The notes: generated by a model from the sequence alone, not told the origin. Counted from the first letter of the stretch, positions 34,954-45,258 are shown. The stretch: DNA of 64,000 bases from Akkermansia muciniphila (GCA_945888515.1 CAMDAD010000005.1:95490-159489); one strand, 5' to 3'. Numbers and translations are program-made.

Positions 34954-35844
34954 TCAATACTCCCGCACCACCAAAAAATCGGCAATCTGATGGAGGTGGT
35001 CGGCTTTTTTGCCGAAGACATCGAGAGCGGCCATCGCTTTTTTCGTGAGCGCGGCGGCTTCCTTGCGGGATTTTTCCAGGCCGACGATCGAGGGGTAGGT
35101 GGCCTTGGAGACGTTGGCATCCTTGCCGGCGGTCTTGCCTAGGACTTCGGTGCTTTGGGTGACGTCGAGGATGTCATCGATGATCTGAAACGCCAGTCCG
35201 AGGCATTCGCCGAAAGTGGTGAGTGCCGCGAGCTTCGCGGGCGTGGCATTGACGGCCATCGCGCCGAGGCGCAGCGAGGTGGTGAGAAGCGCAGCGGTTT
35301 TGGCTTTGTGGATGAGGATCAACTGCGCTTTGGTGAGGGATTTTCCTTCGCCTTCGAGGTCCATCACTTGCCCGCCGATGAGGTGACGGCTGCCACTGGT
35401 CAGGGCGAGTTCCTTGATGAAGGCATCCGCCTTGTAGCGGGGCGTGCCGGGGGTATGGGCGAGGATGAGAAAGGCCTCCGTCAGCAGAGCATCGCCGCAC
35501 AAGACCGCCATGCCATCACCGAAGACCTTGTGGCAGGTGGGGCGGCCGCGGCGCAGGTCATCGTCATCCATGCAGGGCAGGTCATCGTGGACTAACGAAT
35601 ACGTGTGTAGCACCTCCACCGCGCAGGCGGCGGGCATCGCTTTTTGCGGATCCCCGCCGCAGGCCTCGGCAGCGGCGAGGCAGAGGATGGGGCGCAGGCG
35701 TTTGCCACCGGCGAAGACCGAGTAGCGCATCGCCTTGTGGATCGTCTGCGGGGCGACTTTTTCTTTGGGCAAAAATCCATCCAGCGCCTTGTCCACGCGC
35801 TTGGCGGTATCGCTGAGGTATTGGGCAAATGCTGGGTTGGCCAT
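34954..35844 (-). CDS. ispA: Farnesyl/geranyl diphosphate synthase (polyprenyl synthetase)
   Basis: A 296-residue prenyltransferase that condenses isopentenyl diphosphate with allylic diphosphates to make farnesyl (C15) diphosphate, precursor of undecaprenyl carriers and quinone side chains. The first aspartate-rich motif is LVHDDLPCMDDDDLRRGRP (about 85-103); the second is FQIIDDILDVT near 233. GGKRLRPIL (47-55), KTAALLTTS and the length match the short-chain IspA group. The symbol is by family; chain length cannot be read with certainty. The gene is nine bases past the asd stop on the same strand, so the two are probably co-transcribed. Confidence 0.9.
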   Translation of the reverse strand: MANPAFAQYLSDTAKRVDKALDGFLPKEKVAPQTIHKAMRYSVFAGGKRLRPILCLAAAEACGGDPQKAMPAACAVEVLHTYSLVHDDLPCMDDDDLRRGRPTCHKVFGDGMAVLCGDALLTEAFLILAHTPGTPRYKADAFIKELALTSGSRHLIGGQVMDLEGEGKSLTKAQLILIHKAKTAALLTTSLRLGAMAVNATPAKLAALTTFGECLGLAFQIIDDILDVTQSTEVLGKTAGKDANVSKATYPSIVGLEKSRKEAAALTKKAMAALDVFGKKADHLHQIADFLVVREY

Positions 35845-35853
35845 AAAAATCAG

Positions 35854-36855
35854 TTAGAGAAGTTCGGCGATCTGCACGGCATTGAGTGCGGCTCCTTTGC
35901 GCACCTGATCCCCCACGACCCAGAGGTCGAGCGCGTTATCGAGAACGAGATTTTTGCGAATGCGGCCGACCAGGCAATCGTCCTTGCCGGTGGTGTCGAG
36001 CGGCACGGGGAATACGCCGTTGGCGGGGTCATCGCGCAGTTGCACACCCGCTCGGCCGGCATAGACCGCACGCGCGGCATCGGCAGTGATCGGTTTTTCA
36101 AAAACGGCAGTGATCGAGACCGAATGCGAGCGATAGACCGGCACGCGCACGCAGGTGCAGGAAACTTTCAGCTCGGGCAGTGACAAAATTTTTCGTCCTT
36201 CGTGGAGCATTTTCAGCTCCTCCTTGGTGTAGCCGTTATCGGTGAAGACATCGACTTGTGGAATGACATTGAAAGCGATTTGTCGCGAATAGACTTTTTG
36301 CTCCAGCGGTAGCCCGTGCGTGAGCGCGTGGACTTGCTGCTCTAGTTCGGCGATGCCCTGCGCGCCACTGCCGGATACGGCTTGGTAGGATGACGCGATG
36401 ATGGACTTCAAGCCGAAAGCCGCATGCAGGGGAGCCAGCGCCATCAGCGAAATGATGGTGGTGCAGTTCGGATTGGCGATGATGTTTTTCGGGTGATCGA
36501 GCGCGGCTTGTGGATTGATTTCGGGAACTACCAGAGGCACGCCGTCGTCCATGCGGAAGGCGGAGGAGTTATCGATCACCAGGCAGCCTGCTGCTGCCGC
36601 AGAGGGGCCGAATTCTTTTGAAATCGAGCCACCTGCGCTGAACAAGGCGATATCAATCCCGGCGAAGCTATCGTGCGTGAGTTCCTGCACTGCAATCATA
36701 TCGCCCCGAAACGGAAAGGTTTTTCCCACCGAGCGTTTGGAAGCCAGCAAGGTCAACTTGCTCATTGGGAAATTCCGCTGCTCCAGACACAGACGCATTT
36801 CCTCACCAACAGCACCCGTGGCGCCGACGATCGCTACATGTTTCATTTCGCTCAT
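35854..36855 (-). CDS. asd: Aspartate-semialdehyde dehydrogenase
   Basis: A 333-residue NADPH enzyme that reduces aspartyl phosphate to aspartate semialdehyde for lysine, diaminopimelate, methionine and threonine synthesis. Motifs: nucleotide loop IVGATGAVGEEM (9-20), catalytic Cys131 in NPNCTTI, SSYQAVSGSGAQGI, and a C-terminal RIRKNLVLDNALDLWVVGDQ. Its neighbour ispA lies nine bases downstream on the same strand. The start is MSEMKH; a second Met at position 4 would serve equally well. Confidence 0.95.
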   Translation of the reverse strand: MSEMKHVAIVGATGAVGEEMRLCLEQRNFPMSKLTLLASKRSVGKTFPFRGDMIAVQELTHDSFAGIDIALFSAGGSISKEFGPSAAAAGCLVIDNSSAFRMDDGVPLVVPEINPQAALDHPKNIIANPNCTTIISLMALAPLHAAFGLKSIIASSYQAVSGSGAQGIAELEQQVHALTHGLPLEQKVYSRQIAFNVIPQVDVFTDNGYTKEELKMLHEGRKILSLPELKVSCTCVRVPVYRSHSVSITAVFEKPITADAARAVYAGRAGVQLRDDPANGVFPVPLDTTGKDDCLVGRIRKNLVLDNALDLWVVGDQVRKGAALNAVQIAELL

Positions 36856-37230
36856 AAATTCGGTGTAAGAGGGGGCGGCAGTCTAGCGGTTTCCCATGCG
36901 CTGGCAAATGAATTCGCAGCAAAACATGGGGCGCGTGCTGCGTGTCTCGGCCAAGGGCAACCGTATGTCATGGCAGTGGGGTGCTGTGATGATCTGGCGC
37001 TGACATTTCATCCCGTTGGAACACAGCTCATGCGAGAAAAGAAGGAATTTCCCGTGCAATCACCATGCTCGAAAGCACCTCAACAAATGGATCATTGCTC
37101 CGCTATTTTTCTCATTCCAGCGATTCTTGACCTTTTGTGACAAACCCGTTACAAACGGTCTCTTTCCTGCGCTGCGCCTAGTCTCTAGGAGTAGCGGAGG
37201 TTGACTGAATGTTCCATTGCACACAGATAC
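36856..37230. other. Divergent intergenic region between asd and pstS
   Basis: About 375 bases with no convincing coding frame. It should contain the asd promoter on the left and the pst control region on the right. The only structured element I can support is the Pho-box-like direct repeat with a promoter at 37127-37159. Confidence 0.55.
37127..37159 (+). promoter_or_regulatory. Candidate pst promoter with Pho-box-like direct repeat
   Basis: TTGACC (37127-37132) and TACAAA (37150-37155) are 17 bases apart. Overlapping them are two adjacent 11-base units, TGACAAACCCG (37138-37148) and TTACAAACGGT (37149-37159), sharing TxACAAAC. Eleven-base direct repeats with a TxACA core are the usual layout of PhoB/PhoP boxes. 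The site is about 72-104 bases upstream of pstS, where such a box is expected. Confidence 0.45.
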
Positions 37231-38199
37231 ATGAAAATACAACACATCGTCAAAAACTTCATCGTTGCCAGCTTATTGACTCCTCTGGCGGCATCCGGTC
37301 AGCAATCCTATATCGACGCGAAGCTGCCAGCCTACGCAGCCGTCAGTGGTGTCTCCGGCAATCTCAACTCGATCGGTTCGGACACTCTGAACAATCTGAT
37401 GACCTTGTGGGCGGAAGGTTTCAAAAAAGCTTACCCGAACGTCAATATCCAGATCGAAGGCAAAGGCAGTTCGACAGCACCGCCGGCCTTGATCGAAGGC
37501 ACTGCCCAACTGGGGCCGATGAGCCGACTCATGAAGGGCGAGGAAATCGATGCTTTTGAGAAAAAGTTTGGCTACAAGCCCATGGAAGTTCGTGTCGCGA
37601 TCGATGCGCTCGCAGTTTTCGCACACAAGGACAACCCGATCAAAGGCGTCACCATGGCGCAAGTGGACGGCATTTTTTCGGTGACCCGCAAGCGTGGTGC
37701 GGATGACATTGTCGAGTGGGGCCAACTCGGCTTGGATGCATGGAAAAACCGCAAGATTTCCCTTTACGGTAGGAATTCGGCGTCGGGCACCTATGGATTG
37801 TTCAAGGAGCAAGCACTCGACAAAGGTGATTTCCGCAACACGGTCAAGGAGCAGCCAGGCTCTTCCGCTGTGGTCCAGGGCGTTGGAGCGGACCAATACG
37901 CGCTCGGCTACTCCGGCATCGGCTACAAAACTTCGGCCGTTCGTGCGCTACCCATCGGTGCAAAAGACGGAGAATTTTTTGATGCGAATTACGAGAACTG
38001 CCTCACGGGAGAGTATCCATTGGCGCGCTTTCTCGTCATCTACGTCAACAAAAAGCCCGGCAAACCCATGGACAATCTCACCAAGGAATTTCTCACCTTT
38101 GTGCTATCGAAAGAAGGCCAGATGATTGTGGAGAAAGATGGCTATTTCCCCATGCCTGCCGAGCTCGCGGCAGAAGTCGTGGAAAGCTTGACGAAATAA
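37231..38199 (+). CDS. pstS: Phosphate ABC transporter substrate-binding protein PstS
   Basis: A 322-residue periplasmic protein with a signal peptide (IVKNFIVASLLTPLAASGQ). It binds inorganic phosphate and delivers it to PstCA. Phosphate-contacting motifs are recognisable: NSIGSDTLNNL near 40-50, EGKGSSTAPPALIEGTAQLGPMSR near 75-98, GRNSASGTYG near 180-189 and VVQGVGADQYALGYSG near 212-227. I chose the ATG at 37231 because it gives the signal peptide; a start at 37201 adds ten non-signal residues. pstC, pstA and pstB follow in order. Confidence 0.93.
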   Translation: MKIQHIVKNFIVASLLTPLAASGQQSYIDAKLPAYAAVSGVSGNLNSIGSDTLNNLMTLWAEGFKKAYPNVNIQIEGKGSSTAPPALIEGTAQLGPMSRLMKGEEIDAFEKKFGYKPMEVRVAIDALAVFAHKDNPIKGVTMAQVDGIFSVTRKRGADDIVEWGQLGLDAWKNRKISLYGRNSASGTYGLFKEQALDKGDFRNTVKEQPGSSAVVQGVGADQYALGYSGIGYKTSAVRALPIGAKDGEFFDANYENCLTGEYPLARFLVIYVNKKPGKPMDNLTKEFLTFVLSKEGQMIVEKDGYFPMPAELAAEVVESLTK

Positions 38200-38283
38200 G
38201 CGGCTACTCTCGTTTTTTACCTCGATTTATGGGGATCACATCCATTTCTGATCTCTGATTGATTATTTCCACTGACTCTCTGC

Positions 38284-40578
38284 ATGAAAGATCCTAACAG
38301 CCGCATTCCCGATCCCCATCGTTTTGATGTGTCTCGTGGCACTTTGTGGCTGGATCGCGGCATGACCTGGTTGATTCGTATTGGCGGCCTGGGTGTGATC
38401 CTCGCCGTCTTCAGTATCTTTCTTTTCATCTTCATTGAAATTCTCCCTCTATTCCGCAATGCCAATGTAGATCAAGCACAGGAGTGGCATCTCAGTGAGG
38501 CAAAAGAAACACAGCAAGATGCCGTTGTTGTCGTGGGCTCCGATGAGTGGGGCGAAATGCCTTTTGTTTATCTCGGTGGCGATCAGGTCTTGTTTTATGC
38601 AAAAGGCAAGGAAGAACAAACCGTCGTTAAAATTGCCGAGCTTGGTGATGTGAACGTGCGTAGTGCCAGTTACGATGCCATCAATCAACGTGTGGCCGTG
38701 GGTGCTAGCGATGGACGCGTTGGCTCGTTTGTCATCGCGTATGAGGTGAAGTTCGATGAAAATGATCAGCGCGTTCTTCGTCCGAAAGCTTCGTTTGAGG
38801 CGTGGATCGAGCCGCCAGCCGCGGCGGGAGAAGTGGTTTCTGTCTCCTATGGTGATAGTAGTAGTGAGCGAACGATCATCAGTGAACGGATTGCAAACGG
38901 ACAGGCTCGTGTGACCATTGATAAAATGGCGCAGAAAAAAACTCTGATGGGCAAAGGAAAGCTTGAGGTCACAGGCAGTTTTGATGTCACAGCAGAGCTG
39001 ACTGCCAAGCCGCTGCTGGTTCGCTCCTCACCCAACGGCACCATGGCACTGATCGCAGGGGATGATGGCAGCATCGACTACTTCTTCACCGAGGGTCGCG
39101 ATAAGCCAGAAAAGCGCCAGAGCTTTCAGCCCTTCGGCGCGCAAAAGATCGCTGAGCTGGATTTCCTCTTCGGCGGCGTTTCCATAGTCATCACCTCAGC
39201 CACTGGACAACAGGAAGTGTGGAGCTTGTTGCGACCCGATGGCGAGAGCAATCGGTTGTTTGCGAAGACGAAATCGTTCCCCGCGATGCCCGCGGGTGAG
39301 ATGACTTTCGCCGCCAGTCAACGAAACAAAGGATTTTTCACCATCAGCAACAATAGTGCATCGTTGCGCTACAGCACCACGGAAAAAATCCGCTGGGAGG
39401 GCACGCTACCCTTCGTGCCTGCGGCGGCCAGCTACGATGGCAAATCAGAGCACGTGTTTCTTGCCAATCGCGAAGGGCGCTTGCTCATGCTCGATCTCCA
39501 TGATCCGCATCCGGAGGCGGGATGGCAGGCGTTTTTCGGCAAGGTCTGGTATGAAGGATCTAGTAAACCGGAATTCACCTGGCAATCGACAGGTGGGTCG
39601 GATGAATTTGAGCCCAAGCTGTCGCAGATTCCGCTTATCATCGGATCACTCAAAGGCACGTTTTACGCATTGCTCTTCTCCTTGCCCATTGCCTTGCTTG
39701 CGGCCGTTTTCTCAGCGAACTTTTTGCCGGCGTCGATGAAACGTGTGCTCAAGCCTACGATGGAAATCATGGCTTCGTTGCCGTCTGTAGTGCTGGGTTT
39801 TCTCGCGGGCCTCTGGCTTGCGCCGCTCATCGAAACCAAGATTCCTTCGATTCTGTTAGTTTGTCTCGCGATTCCTTTCACGGCAGTGATCTGCGGCACG
39901 ATTTCTTCGCGACTTCCGCGGACCTTGCGCAATCATATCGAAGGGGGCAGGGAATGGCTGGTGCTCTTGCCTTTCCTCGTTGTGGCATTTGCTGTCGCTT
40001 GGCAACTGGGCCCGGTCTGGGAGCGCCTTTGTTTCGTCTATCAAGATCCCAGTTCCGGCGAGCGCATCGCGGACTTCCGTCTCTGGTGGCCGGAATTTAC
40101 CGGACTGCCCTTTGATCAGCGCAACTCGATGGTCGTCGGCTTTATGATGGGCTTTGCCGTGATTCCCATCATTTTCACTATCGCGGAAGACTCTCTCAGC
40201 AATGTGCCAAAATCTCTGACCGCTGCCTCAGCTGCGCTCGGGGCCAGTCGTTGGCAGGTTGTGCGCACGATCATCATTCCCATTGCATCTCCTGGGATCT
40301 TCTCTGCTGTCATGATCGGTCTGGGACGCGCAGTTGGCGAGACGATGATCGTAGTCATGGCCAGTGGCAATACGCCCCTCACCGAGTGGAACATCTTCAA
40401 TGGCATGCGCCCGCTGTCCGCCAATATCGCGGTCGAGCTGCCCGAAGCGGCGATGGGGTCCACTCATTATCGCACGCTTTTTCTTGGTGCCCTTCTGCTC
40501 TTCCTTTTTACTTTCACGCTCAACACCATCGCTGAGGTTTTCCGCGATCACTTGCGCAAACGCTACAAGCTGGCCTAA
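38284..40578 (+). CDS. pstC: Phosphate ABC transporter permease PstC, long form
   Basis: A 764-residue permease. A first membrane helix at about 30-55 (IRIGGLGVILAVFSIFLFIF) is followed by some 390 residues of periplasmic sequence with repeated beta-strand units (GSDEWGEMPFVYLGGDQVLFY; SYDAINQRVAVGASDGRVGSF) that look like a beta-propeller. The canonical PstC transmembrane region begins near 455 and contains the ABC-permease EAA-type loop (SLTAASAALGASRWQVVRTII) and GRAVGETMIVVMASG. Standard PstC is about 320 residues, but long versions with a periplasmic domain are known, for example in Pseudomonas. It pairs with the similarly enlarged PstA twelve bases downstream. Confidence 0.92.
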   Translation: MKDPNSRIPDPHRFDVSRGTLWLDRGMTWLIRIGGLGVILAVFSIFLFIFIEILPLFRNANVDQAQEWHLSEAKETQQDAVVVVGSDEWGEMPFVYLGGDQVLFYAKGKEEQTVVKIAELGDVNVRSASYDAINQRVAVGASDGRVGSFVIAYEVKFDENDQRVLRPKASFEAWIEPPAAAGEVVSVSYGDSSSERTIISERIANGQARVTIDKMAQKKTLMGKGKLEVTGSFDVTAELTAKPLLVRSSPNGTMALIAGDDGSIDYFFTEGRDKPEKRQSFQPFGAQKIAELDFLFGGVSIVITSATGQQEVWSLLRPDGESNRLFAKTKSFPAMPAGEMTFAASQRNKGFFTISNNSASLRYSTTEKIRWEGTLPFVPAAASYDGKSEHVFLANREGRLLMLDLHDPHPEAGWQAFFGKVWYEGSSKPEFTWQSTGGSDEFEPKLSQIPLIIGSLKGTFYALLFSLPIALLAAVFSANFLPASMKRVLKPTMEIMASLPSVVLGFLAGLWLAPLIETKIPSILLVCLAIPFTAVICGTISSRLPRTLRNHIEGGREWLVLLPFLVVAFAVAWQLGPVWERLCFVYQDPSSGERIADFRLWWPEFTGLPFDQRNSMVVGFMMGFAVIPIIFTIAEDSLSNVPKSLTAASAALGASRWQVVRTIIIPIASPGIFSAVMIGLGRAVGETMIVVMASGNTPLTEWNIFNGMRPLSANIAVELPEAAMGSTHYRTLFLGALLLFLFTFTLNTIAEVFRDHLRKRYKLA

Positions 40579-40590
40579 CGCTTTTATCTC

Positions 40591-42219
40591 ATGCCCGCTA
40601 TCAAATCCTCATTCACCACCGATGCCCGCTGTCGTAAGGGAGAGCCTTTTGTATGGCTCACTGCAGCTGGTTTGACGACGGGCTTGGTGATGACCATTGC
40701 ACTGTTGCTGTTCCTGCTCTACCAGGGGCTCTCTTCATTTTGGCCCAATTCCATCGAGGTATTCAGCCTGCAAAGCGACGGGACCTCCAGCAAGCTGGCT
40801 GGCATCGTGGTAGATCAGCGAATGCGCAAAACATCTTCCGATACGGAATTGAGTGAGTGGCAGATTTATCGAGGGAACAAGGATCTCAATGGCGAGGCGT
40901 TCCTTTTTATCGAGGAAAAAAACATCGTCACTTCGGAAAATCCCTCCACCTATTGGTTGGTAGAACGCTTGGAGTATGGCAACGCGATCGGCGAACCAGT
41001 GCAATACATCAATGCCGATGGATCGCCCATAGGTGTCAACGATGCCAGTTTCGAAAAACACCTGCGTGAGAGGATCCAGCATGCGGCGGGTAAACGAAAA
41101 CTTCTTCTGGAAATCGAGCGTAAAAAAATTGGTAAGGTCAATCGCAAGCTGGAAGAGCTCGCCATCGCGGTAAAAGCTAAGCGAATGACTGCGGAGTCTG
41201 CGGATATTGAACGCGCCCAATGGCAACAGCAATACGATGCCTTAGCTCAAGAGGCGCGCGCAGTGCGTGAGGAGATCGAAAAAGAAAGTCTGCAACTGCG
41301 CACCGTGGATGATCAAGAGCTCCGAATCCCGCTCGCACAGTTATTGCATTTTTATGCACCAAACCAGGGCGGATTTTTTTCCAAATTATCCGAGGCCTTG
41401 CACCGCATTTGGAACTTCATCAGCGAGGAGCCTCGTGAAGCAAACACCGAAGGTGGGGTGTTTCCGGCAATTTTCGGCACGGTGATCATGACCTTGCTCA
41501 TGAGCTTGTTTGTCACTCCACTGGGAGTGATCGCCGCCATTTATCTGCGTGAGTATGCCAAGCAAGGATTTCTTGTGAGGGCTGTCCGCATTTCTGTCAA
41601 CAATTTGGCAGGTGTGCCCTCGATTGTTTTCGGAGTGTTCGGTGTGGCTTTTTTCATCTATTTCATTGGTAGCGAGATTGATGCGTTTTTCTTTTCCGAC
41701 AAACTTCCCACTCCCACATACGGCACGGGCGGGATTTTCTGGGCCTCGCTGACCCTAGCACTCCTAACCTTGCCAGTTGTGATCGTGGCGACTGAAGAAG
41801 CCATTGCCGCAGTTCCCCGCGGTGTGCGTGAGGCTGCTCTTGCTTGCGGTGCTTCGAAGTGGCAGATGATTCAGCGAGTGGTTCTCCCCGCATCCATTCC
41901 CGGTATTCTCACTGGGATCATTCTTGCCATGGCGCGCGGTGCGGGTGAGGTCGCGCCGCTGATGCTGGTCGGCGTGGTAAAACTCGCACCCTCGCTGCCG
42001 CTGGATGACATTTCCCCCTTCATTCATCCGGAAAGAAAATTCATGCATCTCGGCTTCCATATCTACGACCTCGGCTTCCAGTCACCGGATGCCGAGGCCG
42101 CCAAGCCCATGGTCTATGCTACGACCTTGCTTCTCATTCTCATCGTCATCGTCATGAATCTTGCGGCGATTACCCTGCGCAATCGCATCCGTAAGAAATT
42201 CGCTTCGAACACATTCTAA
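40591..42219 (+). CDS. pstA: Phosphate ABC transporter permease PstA, long form
   Basis: A 542-residue permease. After a first helix (about 24-47, [19 protein letters not shown]) come roughly 230 periplasmic residues, including a predicted coiled coil at about 150-235 ([38 protein letters not shown]). The conserved permease core starts near 285, with [21 protein letters not shown], the EAA-type loop [21 protein letters not shown] and [14 protein letters not shown]. Standard PstA has about 290 residues; long PstA usually accompanies long PstC, as here. PstB begins ten bases after its stop. Confidence 0.92.
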   Translation: MPAIKSSFTTDARCRKGEPFVWLTAAGLTTGLVMTIALLLFLLYQGLSSFWPNSIEVFSLQSDGTSSKLAGIVVDQRMRKTSSDTELSEWQIYRGNKDLNGEAFLFIEEKNIVTSENPSTYWLVERLEYGNAIGEPVQYINADGSPIGVNDASFEKHLRERIQHAAGKRKLLLEIERKKIGKVNRKLEELAIAVKAKRMTAESADIERAQWQQQYDALAQEARAVREEIEKESLQLRTVDDQELRIPLAQLLHFYAPNQGGFFSKLSEALHRIWNFISEEPREANTEGGVFPAIFGTVIMTLLMSLFVTPLGVIAAIYLREYAKQGFLVRAVRISVNNLAGVPSIVFGVFGVAFFIYFIGSEIDAFFFSDKLPTPTYGTGGIFWASLTLALLTLPVVIVATEEAIAAVPRGVREAALACGASKWQMIQRVVLPASIPGILTGIILAMARGAGEVAPLMLVGVVKLAPSLPLDDISPFIHPERKFMHLGFHIYDLGFQSPDAEAAKPMVYATTLLLILIVIVMNLAAITLRNRIRKKFASNTF

Positions 42220-42229
42220 GGTCTCACTG

Positions 42230-43003
42230 ATGTCACTCACTAACAAAAAAGATAACTTCATCTCGGTGGAAAACTTCAGTTTTTTCTACGGCGAGAAACA
42301 AGCTCTCTTCGAGATCGACATGCGTATTCCCGAGCACGAGGTCACCGCCCTGATCGGGCCCTCCGGTTGCGGCAAATCGACTCTGTTGCGCAACATGAAC
42401 CGGCTCAATGACCTCATTGAGGGAACTCGCCACCAAGGTGACATCATCCTAAATGGCAACAGTCTTTACGATCCGAAGGTGAATGTCATTTCCTTGCGCA
42501 AGCGCGTGGGGATGGTGTTCCAAAAATACAATCCCTTTGCCAAATCGATCTACGAAAACGTCATCTTTAGCTTGCGGGTTGCGGGGAGAAATCAGCGCGC
42601 TTTTTTGAACGAAGTGGTGGAAACCAGCCTTCGAGCTGCCGCCCTTTGGGATGAAGTGAAGGATCGGTTGCATGAAAGCGCCTTCGGCTTGTCTGGCGGC
42701 CAGCAGCAAAGGCTTTGCATCGCGCGCGCCATCGCCAACCAACCAGAAATCCTTTTGATGGACGAACCCTGCGCGGCTCTCGACCCTCTCGCCACGCTCA
42801 AAATTGAGGAACTGATTCAGGATCTGAAGCACCAGTATACGATTGTGATCGTTACTCACAACATGGCACAGGCCAGTCGCTGCTCAGACAAAACGGCATT
42901 TATGTATCTAGGAAAATTAATAGAGTTTGACGATACAAGCAAAATTTTCACCAGTCCTAAAGAGAGGCAAACCGAGCAATACATCACTGGCAGCTTCGGT
43001 TGA
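42230..43003 (+). CDS. pstB: Phosphate ABC transporter ATP-binding protein PstB
   Basis: A 257-residue ATPase energising phosphate uptake through PstCA. Walker [11 protein letters not shown]-loop VFQKYNPF, signature [16 protein letters not shown], Walker [14 protein letters not shown] and the switch [10 protein letters not shown] are all intact. The start at 42230 follows an AAGG nine bases upstream and leaves ten bases after the pstA stop. No phoU follows, unlike most pst operons; the next gene encodes a response regulator. Confidence 0.95.
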   Translation: MSLTNKKDNFISVENFSFFYGEKQALFEIDMRIPEHEVTALIGPSGCGKSTLLRNMNRLNDLIEGTRHQGDIILNGNSLYDPKVNVISLRKRVGMVFQKYNPFAKSIYENVIFSLRVAGRNQRAFLNEVVETSLRAAALWDEVKDRLHESAFGLSGGQQQRLCIARAIANQPEILLMDEPCAALDPLATLKIEELIQDLKHQYTIVIVTHNMAQASRCSDKTAFMYLGKLIEFDDTSKIFTSPKERQTEQYITGSFG

Positions 43004-43125
43004 ATCGCGGTAAAAAACTCGACCATTCGCCGTTGTTGTCTTCATGATTCGCATCGATTTTTTGATTCACCCGCGCGTGATCACGATGCATACTGCCGGT
43101 GCGAAGTTCCTTCGTTCCCGCACTG

Positions 43126-43821
43126 ATGAAAATTCTGATCATTGAAGACGAAATCAAAATCGCAACTGCGATACGTGATTGTCTTGTTTCGGCATCCTAT
43201 CAGGCCGATGTGGCACACACAGGAGATGCGGGTATCGAGTTCCTCACGGAGCAGAAATATGACGCCGTCATTCTCGATTGGATGTTGCCGGGCTGCGATG
43301 GCATCGGAGTGCTCGAATGGCTTCGCCATCGTGGGGCGAAGCCGCCGGTACTATTGCTCACCGCAAAGGACTCCGTGGAAGATCGAGTGACCGGACTGGA
43401 TAGTGGTGCGGATGATTATCTCGTCAAGCCCTTCGCTTTTGCCGAGTTACTTGCCAGGCTTCGCGCGCTGACGCGACGCACCCCAGCGATACCACACCTC
43501 CAGTTACAAACCGCCGACCTTACTCTCGATCTCAACACGCGCGTGGTCAGTCGTGCGAAGGCTGAAATCATACTCACGCCGCGCGAGTTCGATTTACTGG
43601 CGTTCCTTTTGCGACATGCGGGAGAAATCGTTTCACGCAGCATGATCGCTCAGGACGTCTGGCGCGAAACCAACCGATCAACTCCGCTCGACAACGTCAT
43701 CGATGTGCACGTCACGCGCTTGCGTCGCAAGGTAGATAGCGGTCATGCCACACGACTCATCCACACCGTGCGCGGAGTTGGATTTTATTGCGGTGAATCT
43801 ACTCCCGCCGTGCCGTCATGA
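43126..43821 (+). CDS. OmpR-family response regulator, CusR-like
   Basis: A 231-residue transcriptional regulator. The receiver domain has the acidic pair Glu7/Asp8, phospho-acceptor Asp51 (VILDWML), Thr79 and Lys101 (VKPF). The C-terminal winged helix (about 130-225) shows LTPREFDLLAFLLRHAGEIVSRS and DNVIDVHVTRLRRKVD. The wording of the receiver and of the paired kinase is closer to the CusR/heavy-metal group than to PhoB, although the genes follow pst, so control of pst is possible but unproven. The stop overlaps the kinase ATG (ATGA), indicating translational coupling. Confidence 0.9.
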   Translation: MKILIIEDEIKIATAIRDCLVSASYQADVAHTGDAGIEFLTEQKYDAVILDWMLPGCDGIGVLEWLRHRGAKPPVLLLTAKDSVEDRVTGLDSGADDYLVKPFAFAELLARLRALTRRTPAIPHLQLQTADLTLDLNTRVVSRAKAEIILTPREFDLLAFLLRHAGEIVSRSMIAQDVWRETNRSTPLDNVIDVHVTRLRRKVDSGHATRLIHTVRGVGFYCGESTPAVPS

Positions 43822-45254
43822 GTAAGGAAAAAACCATTACGTTAGATTTTTCCACATCGACGCTCAACTCGTGGTGGAACCGGCAAAGTTTGCGACTGCG
43901 TTTTGCGGTTTCATTCTCCCTTGTCACGACCCTCATCCTTCTTACGCTGCTACCATTTGTCTATTCGCTCATTCGCAGGCAAATGACGTCTGATATCGAC
44001 GGGCAACTGCGCATTGATTGGGCCTTGATCGAGGCTCACTTGGAGAGCGATGGAAACGGTGGAATCCAATGGCGCAAAAGCAGTCCTGCCACACCACAGA
44101 GCCCGGGATACGCAAACAGCTGGTTTGATGTTTGGGATCGCGAGCGATCGTTGTTGAAGCACTGGCCAGAGCATGCTGCTGGGGCTTTGCTGCCTCCGCC
44201 TCCCATCGCTGATCAGGGGCACTTCGTTTCCGTATCGCTGAGCGATGGACGACCTGCGAGAACTTATCAAATGCATGCTGTCATCGACGCTCAACCCACT
44301 TTGCTGCGCGTCTTTCGTGACGAATCCGCGCATCGAGCCACTCTGCGACGTATCGTCCTCGGTCTCAGCATGGGAATGCCCATCGCAGTATTGCTCGCGG
44401 CGTAGGCTGGTCACGCCATGGCAGGGCGAGCATTGCGCCCCGTGGGTGAGATGGCCGCGGCCGCCCGACGCATTACTTCCGATTCGTTAGAAAGTCGATT
44501 GCCGAACCCGAACCCGCATGATGAACTTGGCCAACTTGCCACGGTTTTGAACGATACACTTCATCGACTGGAGTCTTCGTTCGATGCCTTGAAGCGCTTC
44601 ACTGCTGATGCATCTCACGAACTTCGCACTCCACTCACCGCGCTGCGTAGCGTGGGTGAAGCCGCGTTGCGCGAAGCCAGATCCCCCGAAGAACTGCGCG
44701 AAACCATCGGCAGCATGTTAGAAGAAGCGCAGCGCCTCCACGACCTCGCCGATACCTTGTTGCTGCTCGCCCGCGCCGGCAGCGGGCGCATGCCTCTGCA
44801 GCGCGAAACTTTTTCCCTTGAGGCACTGGTCACCGATGTCTGCGAGCGACTGGAAGTGCTGGCCTCGGAAAAAAATCAACGCATCGAGATCACCAGCGCG
44901 CCCGGGATTTTTCTCAACGCCGATCCCGTGTTGTTGCGCCAGGCCGTCACCAACCTCCTCCACAATGCCATCCGCTACAGCCCTGCCGATTCCCTAATCC
45001 GCGTGGTCACCGGCAAGCGCGGCGGCGATGTTTCCATGGAAATCATCGACCAAGGCCCCGGCATCCCCGAAGAGCACCGGCAAAAAATCTTCGATCGTTT
45101 CCACCGCATCGACAAAGCCCGCTCCCGCGCCGATGGCGGCACCGGCCTGGGCCTCGCCCTCGCCAAACTCTTCGTCGAACAACACCACGGCCGCATCGAA
45201 CTCGATTGCCCCGCCAGCGGCGGCAGCACCTTCCGCATCTTGCTGCCCCCATAA
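43818..45254 (+). pseudogene. Sensor histidine kinase split by an in-frame amber codon
   Basis: The reading frame runs from ATG 43818 to the stop at 45252-45254 with a single interruption, a TAG at 44403-44405 (codon 196), and no frameshift. Upstream: first membrane helix (about 28-51), a periplasmic sensor of about 120 residues, and a second helix that the TAG interrupts just after GLSMGMPIAVLLAA. Downstream: HAMP (RALRPVGEMAAAARRITS), HisKA with SHELRTPLT, N-box LLHNAIRYSP, G1 DQGPGIPEEH and G2 GGTGLGLALAK, all intact. A TTG-to-TAG or TGG-to-TAG change would explain it. Reinitiation at ATG 44418, 12 bases after the stop, could make a soluble HAMP-kinase; readthrough or a sequencing error are alternatives. 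Confidence 0.8.
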
Positions 45255-45258
45255 GGAG

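Noticed and set aside
43126..45254. Naming the two-component pair PhoB/PhoR
   Set aside because: Position after pst suggests it, but the receiver and kinase sequences resemble CusR/CusS and the kinase has no PAS domain.
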